Assembly: GCA_934167755.1 (NCBI GenBank)
Contig: CAKPLT010000012.1
Location: 1 to 53,328 of the forward strand
Source of the DNA: an uncultured Clostridia bacterium
Lineage (GTDB): Bacteria; Bacillota; Clostridia; TANB77; CAG-508
Reading direction: 5' to 3'
Length of the DNA: 53,328 nt
Part shown: positions 51,602 through 53,328 of the stretch, piece by piece
Position numbering within the stretch: position 1 is the first letter of the stretch
Layout: every line of letters starts with the position of its first letter
Position numbers and translations under genes: made by a program
The notes under the pieces: generated by a model
Told to the model about the DNA's origin: nothing
The model's input: only the letters and a program-made list of their open reading frames with translations
Databases searched by the model: none

Positions 51602-51628
51602 GGAAGCCCTAAAACAGGGCTTCCTTTT
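51602..51628 (+). terminator. Terminator of the D,D-carboxypeptidase gene
   Basis: GGAAGCCCT pairs perfectly with AGGGCTTCC, followed by four T. It sits in the 50-base gap before the convergent LCP gene. Confidence 0.8.
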
Positions 51629-53054
51629 ATTCATAATCTTTTCCGATTATAATTGTAATATCTACATTACTTGAGCTAACAGAACTTGATGAAACAGTTC
51701 CTACTCCGCCAAGTATGTCTTTTATATTGTTAATAAATTTGGTATCAACATCTGATTTATTTATTAATGTAGTTTTTGATGTACTTGTTGTTGCTGTTGT
51801 TTTTGTTACATTATATCCTTTTGCTTCTAGCGCCTTTTTTACTTTGGTTAGTGTTGATGCTGAGTCGGAACCATTTAATATTTCTACTTTTATTTTTTTT
51901 GCTTCTGATTTACTTATTTGATCACTTGTTGTTTCACTTGTAGATGTATTTGTTGATATAGTATTTGTATTGTTCTTTGATGTATTTGAATTATTAGTTG
52001 TATTAGTTGTATTTGTTGTTTCTACACTGCTTTCATCTTTAGAATTATCATTTCCATATAATTCTTCTATCAATTTAGCAGTTTCTTTTTTATCTGCAAT
52101 AAAGAACCACAATGGATATGATGGTGTAGTTGATGGTCCATATGAAGCACCTGGTAATACTGCACTTTGAATATTATTTATATCTATATTTATTGCATAT
52201 GGTACATAATCTTTTATTATAGAAACTGATAAATTTGTTTCAACATATTCATATGCAATGTCAATAATTTCTTTTACTTTTAATATATTTTTTGCTTTAA
52301 GTGTTTGTTTAGCAGTTTCTATCATAAACTCTCTTTGAGTTCTCATTCTTCCATAGTCATTTCCACCATATTCCTCTGGATATGTTCCTAAATATTTTCC
52401 AGTCTTTTTATCTAAATTTCCATGTCTATATCTTAATAGTTGTTCTGCTTTGTCTCCGTTTAATTTTTGTTGTCCTTCTTTTAAGTTAATATGCAAATCT
52501 TGTGATGGATCATCATATACCATATCTATTGGTACATAAAAATCTACTCCTCCAATTACATCTACTAATTTTATTAATGCTTGATTATCTATTACCATAT
52601 AATATTTTATATCTAATCCAGTTAATTCATTTACTTTAGCAAGTGTTTTTTCTGGACTTTTCTGATATAGTGCATTTATTTTATCACTGCCTGTCCCTGT
52701 TTGTGGATTTTTGCCAACAAATGTATCCCTTGGAATTGATAATAATGATGCTTTTTGAATTTTAGGATCATATGTTGCAACTATTATTGTATCTGTCAGT
52801 TTTCCACCATTGTCAGTACTTACTCCCATTAACAGCACTTGTATTTGTTCTAAATTTTTTAATGTCTCTTCATCATGTCCAACTAGTGTTGAAAGTAATC
52901 CTTGTAGGCCTCCACCATTTTTTTGTACTTTATATGTTATTCCTGCTATTAGTACAACTAATACTAAAACTAGCAAAATTAATATCTTTTTTAAAATTTT
53001 AGATTTCTTTTTTTTGTCTTTCTTTTCTCTTTTGTTTTTATGTTTTTTTGCCAT
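51627..53054 (-). CDS. LytR-CpsA-Psr family protein with LytR_C domain
   Basis: A 475-residue membrane protein that would transfer lipid-linked polymers to the cell wall. The N-terminus is very lysine-rich (KKHKNKREKKDKKKKSK), followed by a helix (about 25-45). The LCP domain spans about 70-300, with LTDTIIVATYDP, SLLSIPRDTFVG, GGVDFYVPIDM and LRYRHGN carrying the conserved Arg and Asp residues. A Thr/Asn/Ser-rich linker (about 335-375) leads to a LytR_C domain (about 385-470) that begins KIKVEILNGSDSAS. AGGAGG precedes the ATG. Wall teichoic-acid-like or capsular polymer attachment is inferred from the family. Confidence 0.93.
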   Translation of the reverse strand: MAKKHKNKREKKDKKKKSKILKKILILLVLVLVVLIAGITYKVQKNGGGLQGLLSTLVGHDEETLKNLEQIQVLLMGVSTDNGGKLTDTIIVATYDPKIQKASLLSIPRDTFVGKNPQTGTGSDKINALYQKSPEKTLAKVNELTGLDIKYYMVIDNQALIKLVDVIGGVDFYVPIDMVYDDPSQDLHINLKEGQQKLNGDKAEQLLRYRHGNLDKKTGKYLGTYPEEYGGNDYGRMRTQREFMIETAKQTLKAKNILKVKEIIDIAYEYVETNLSVSIIKDYVPYAINIDINNIQSAVLPGASYGPSTTPSYPLWFFIADKKETAKLIEELYGNDNSKDESSVETTNTTNTTNNSNTSKNNTNTISTNTSTSETTSDQISKSEAKKIKVEILNGSDSASTLTKVKKALEAKGYNVTKTTATTSTSKTTLINKSDVDTKFINNIKDILGGVGTVSSSSVSSSNVDITIIIGKDYE

Positions 53055-53085
53055 CTTATCCTCCTATTTTCAAATTAACAATTTT

Positions 53086-53114
53086 ACTATACCAAATTTT
53101 GGCTTATATTTCAA
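53086..53114 (-). promoter_or_regulatory. Promoter of the LCP gene
   Basis: TTGAAA (53109-53114) and TATAGT (53086-53091) on the minus strand with a 17-base spacer. Confidence 0.65.
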
Positions 53115-53182
53115 CAGTTATTTTATATTTTTCAAATTTTTCACAAAATTTTCACAAATATCTTTTACATTGTAACTTTTAT

Positions 53183-53244
53183 ATACTAGGAAAGTATAAC
53201 TTTCCTAATATATAAAAAAAGAACCAGCTCTATTTTACTGGTTC
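53183..53244 (-). terminator. Terminator and adjacent palindrome upstream of the LCP gene
   Basis: GAACCAG (53221-53227) pairs with CTGGTTC (53238-53244) and is followed on the minus strand by seven T (53214-53220), so a minus-strand gene probably ends just beyond the window. Next to it, TAGGAAAGT (53187-53195) and ACTTTCCTA (53199-53207) form a small palindrome. Confidence 0.6.
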
Positions 53245-53254
53245 AAAAAATTTT

Positions 53255-53328
53255 GGTTCTATAATAAATGTTGGGGTGATATAAAAAACCACTTCAACAT
53301 TTTTTATTATTTTTAATAAAATAAACAC
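53255..53328. mobile_element. Possible insertion-sequence end (ISL3-like) at the window edge
   Basis: GGTTCTATAATAAATGTTGG followed by an imperfect palindrome (AATGTTGGGGTG / CACTTCAACATT) resembles the GGYTCT-starting ends of ISL3-type elements. No transposase is inside the window, so this is a weak call; it could be an ordinary terminator-like palindrome. Confidence 0.2.

Noticed and set aside
1..53328. tRNA, rRNA, CRISPR arrays, attachment sites or a replication origin
   Set aside because: No cloverleaf, regularly spaced repeat or clustered DnaA-box pattern was seen by eye; the dispersed palindromes are not CRISPR-like because they are not tandemly arranged.

Overview
The window is AT-rich, densely packed DNA with standard-code genes, AGGAGG-type ribosome binding sites and TTGACA/TATAAT promoters. 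Gene content (RpoD/DnaG pair, SMC, YtaF-like proteins, an LCP protein with a LytR_C tail, a sortase-type surface protein, Tex, PFL) points to a low-GC Firmicute, most likely an anaerobic, possibly uncultured gut Clostridia. That placement is inference. No tRNA, rRNA, CRISPR array or complete mobile element was seen.

Layout. 1-3.2 kb: remnant of an Rpn-type gene, a G5/3D cell-wall protein and an LPKAG-anchored surface protein. 3.3-6.5 kb (plus): lemA, htpX and two tandem ytaF-like genes. 6.5-16.6 kb (minus): smc, a two-component system, an MscS channel, rpoD and dnaG. 16.7-21.1 kb (minus): a MATE efflux pump fused to a cytidylate-kinase-like domain behind a riboswitch-like leader, then rnr and secG. 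21.2-25.7 kb (minus): a membrane metallopeptidase, a YlbF-family protein, a glycosyltransferase, a small unknown and a membrane-bound spermidine-synthase-like enzyme. 26-32 kb (minus): aspS, then pyrH-frr-uppS-cdsA-rseP with a PDZ-less RseP. 32-35.4 kb (minus): pflA and pflB. 35.5-39.9 kb: tex, an HD-GYP response regulator, a small membrane protein and an Xre regulator. 39.9-46.2 kb (minus): a single-module NRPS (C-A-T-reductase) in an operon with a sensor kinase. 46.6-49.3 kb (plus): an HtrA protease, then an amidoligase overlapping an unknown partner gene. 49.3-53 kb: ComEA-like protein, D,D-carboxypeptidase and LCP protein.

Most genes are housekeeping: replication and chromosome (dnaG, smc), transcription (rpoD), RNA decay (rnr), secretion (secG), isoprenoid and phospholipid supply to the envelope (uppS, cdsA), wall remodelling (D,D-carboxypeptidase, LCP, 3D protein) and fermentation (pflAB).

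The unusual content is of three kinds. First, intergenic regions carry several families of palindromic elements. Two families keep the same unpaired loop sequences while their stems differ between copies yet stay complementary. Second, the MATE-kinase fusion gene has a perfect promoter, a compact hairpin domain and an intrinsic terminator in front of it, which fits a guanidine-IV (mepA-type) riboswitch. Third, two accessory enzyme sets stand out: the NRPS with reductive release beside a sensor kinase, which would release an aldehyde or alcohol, and the amidoligase with its translationally coupled unknown partner.
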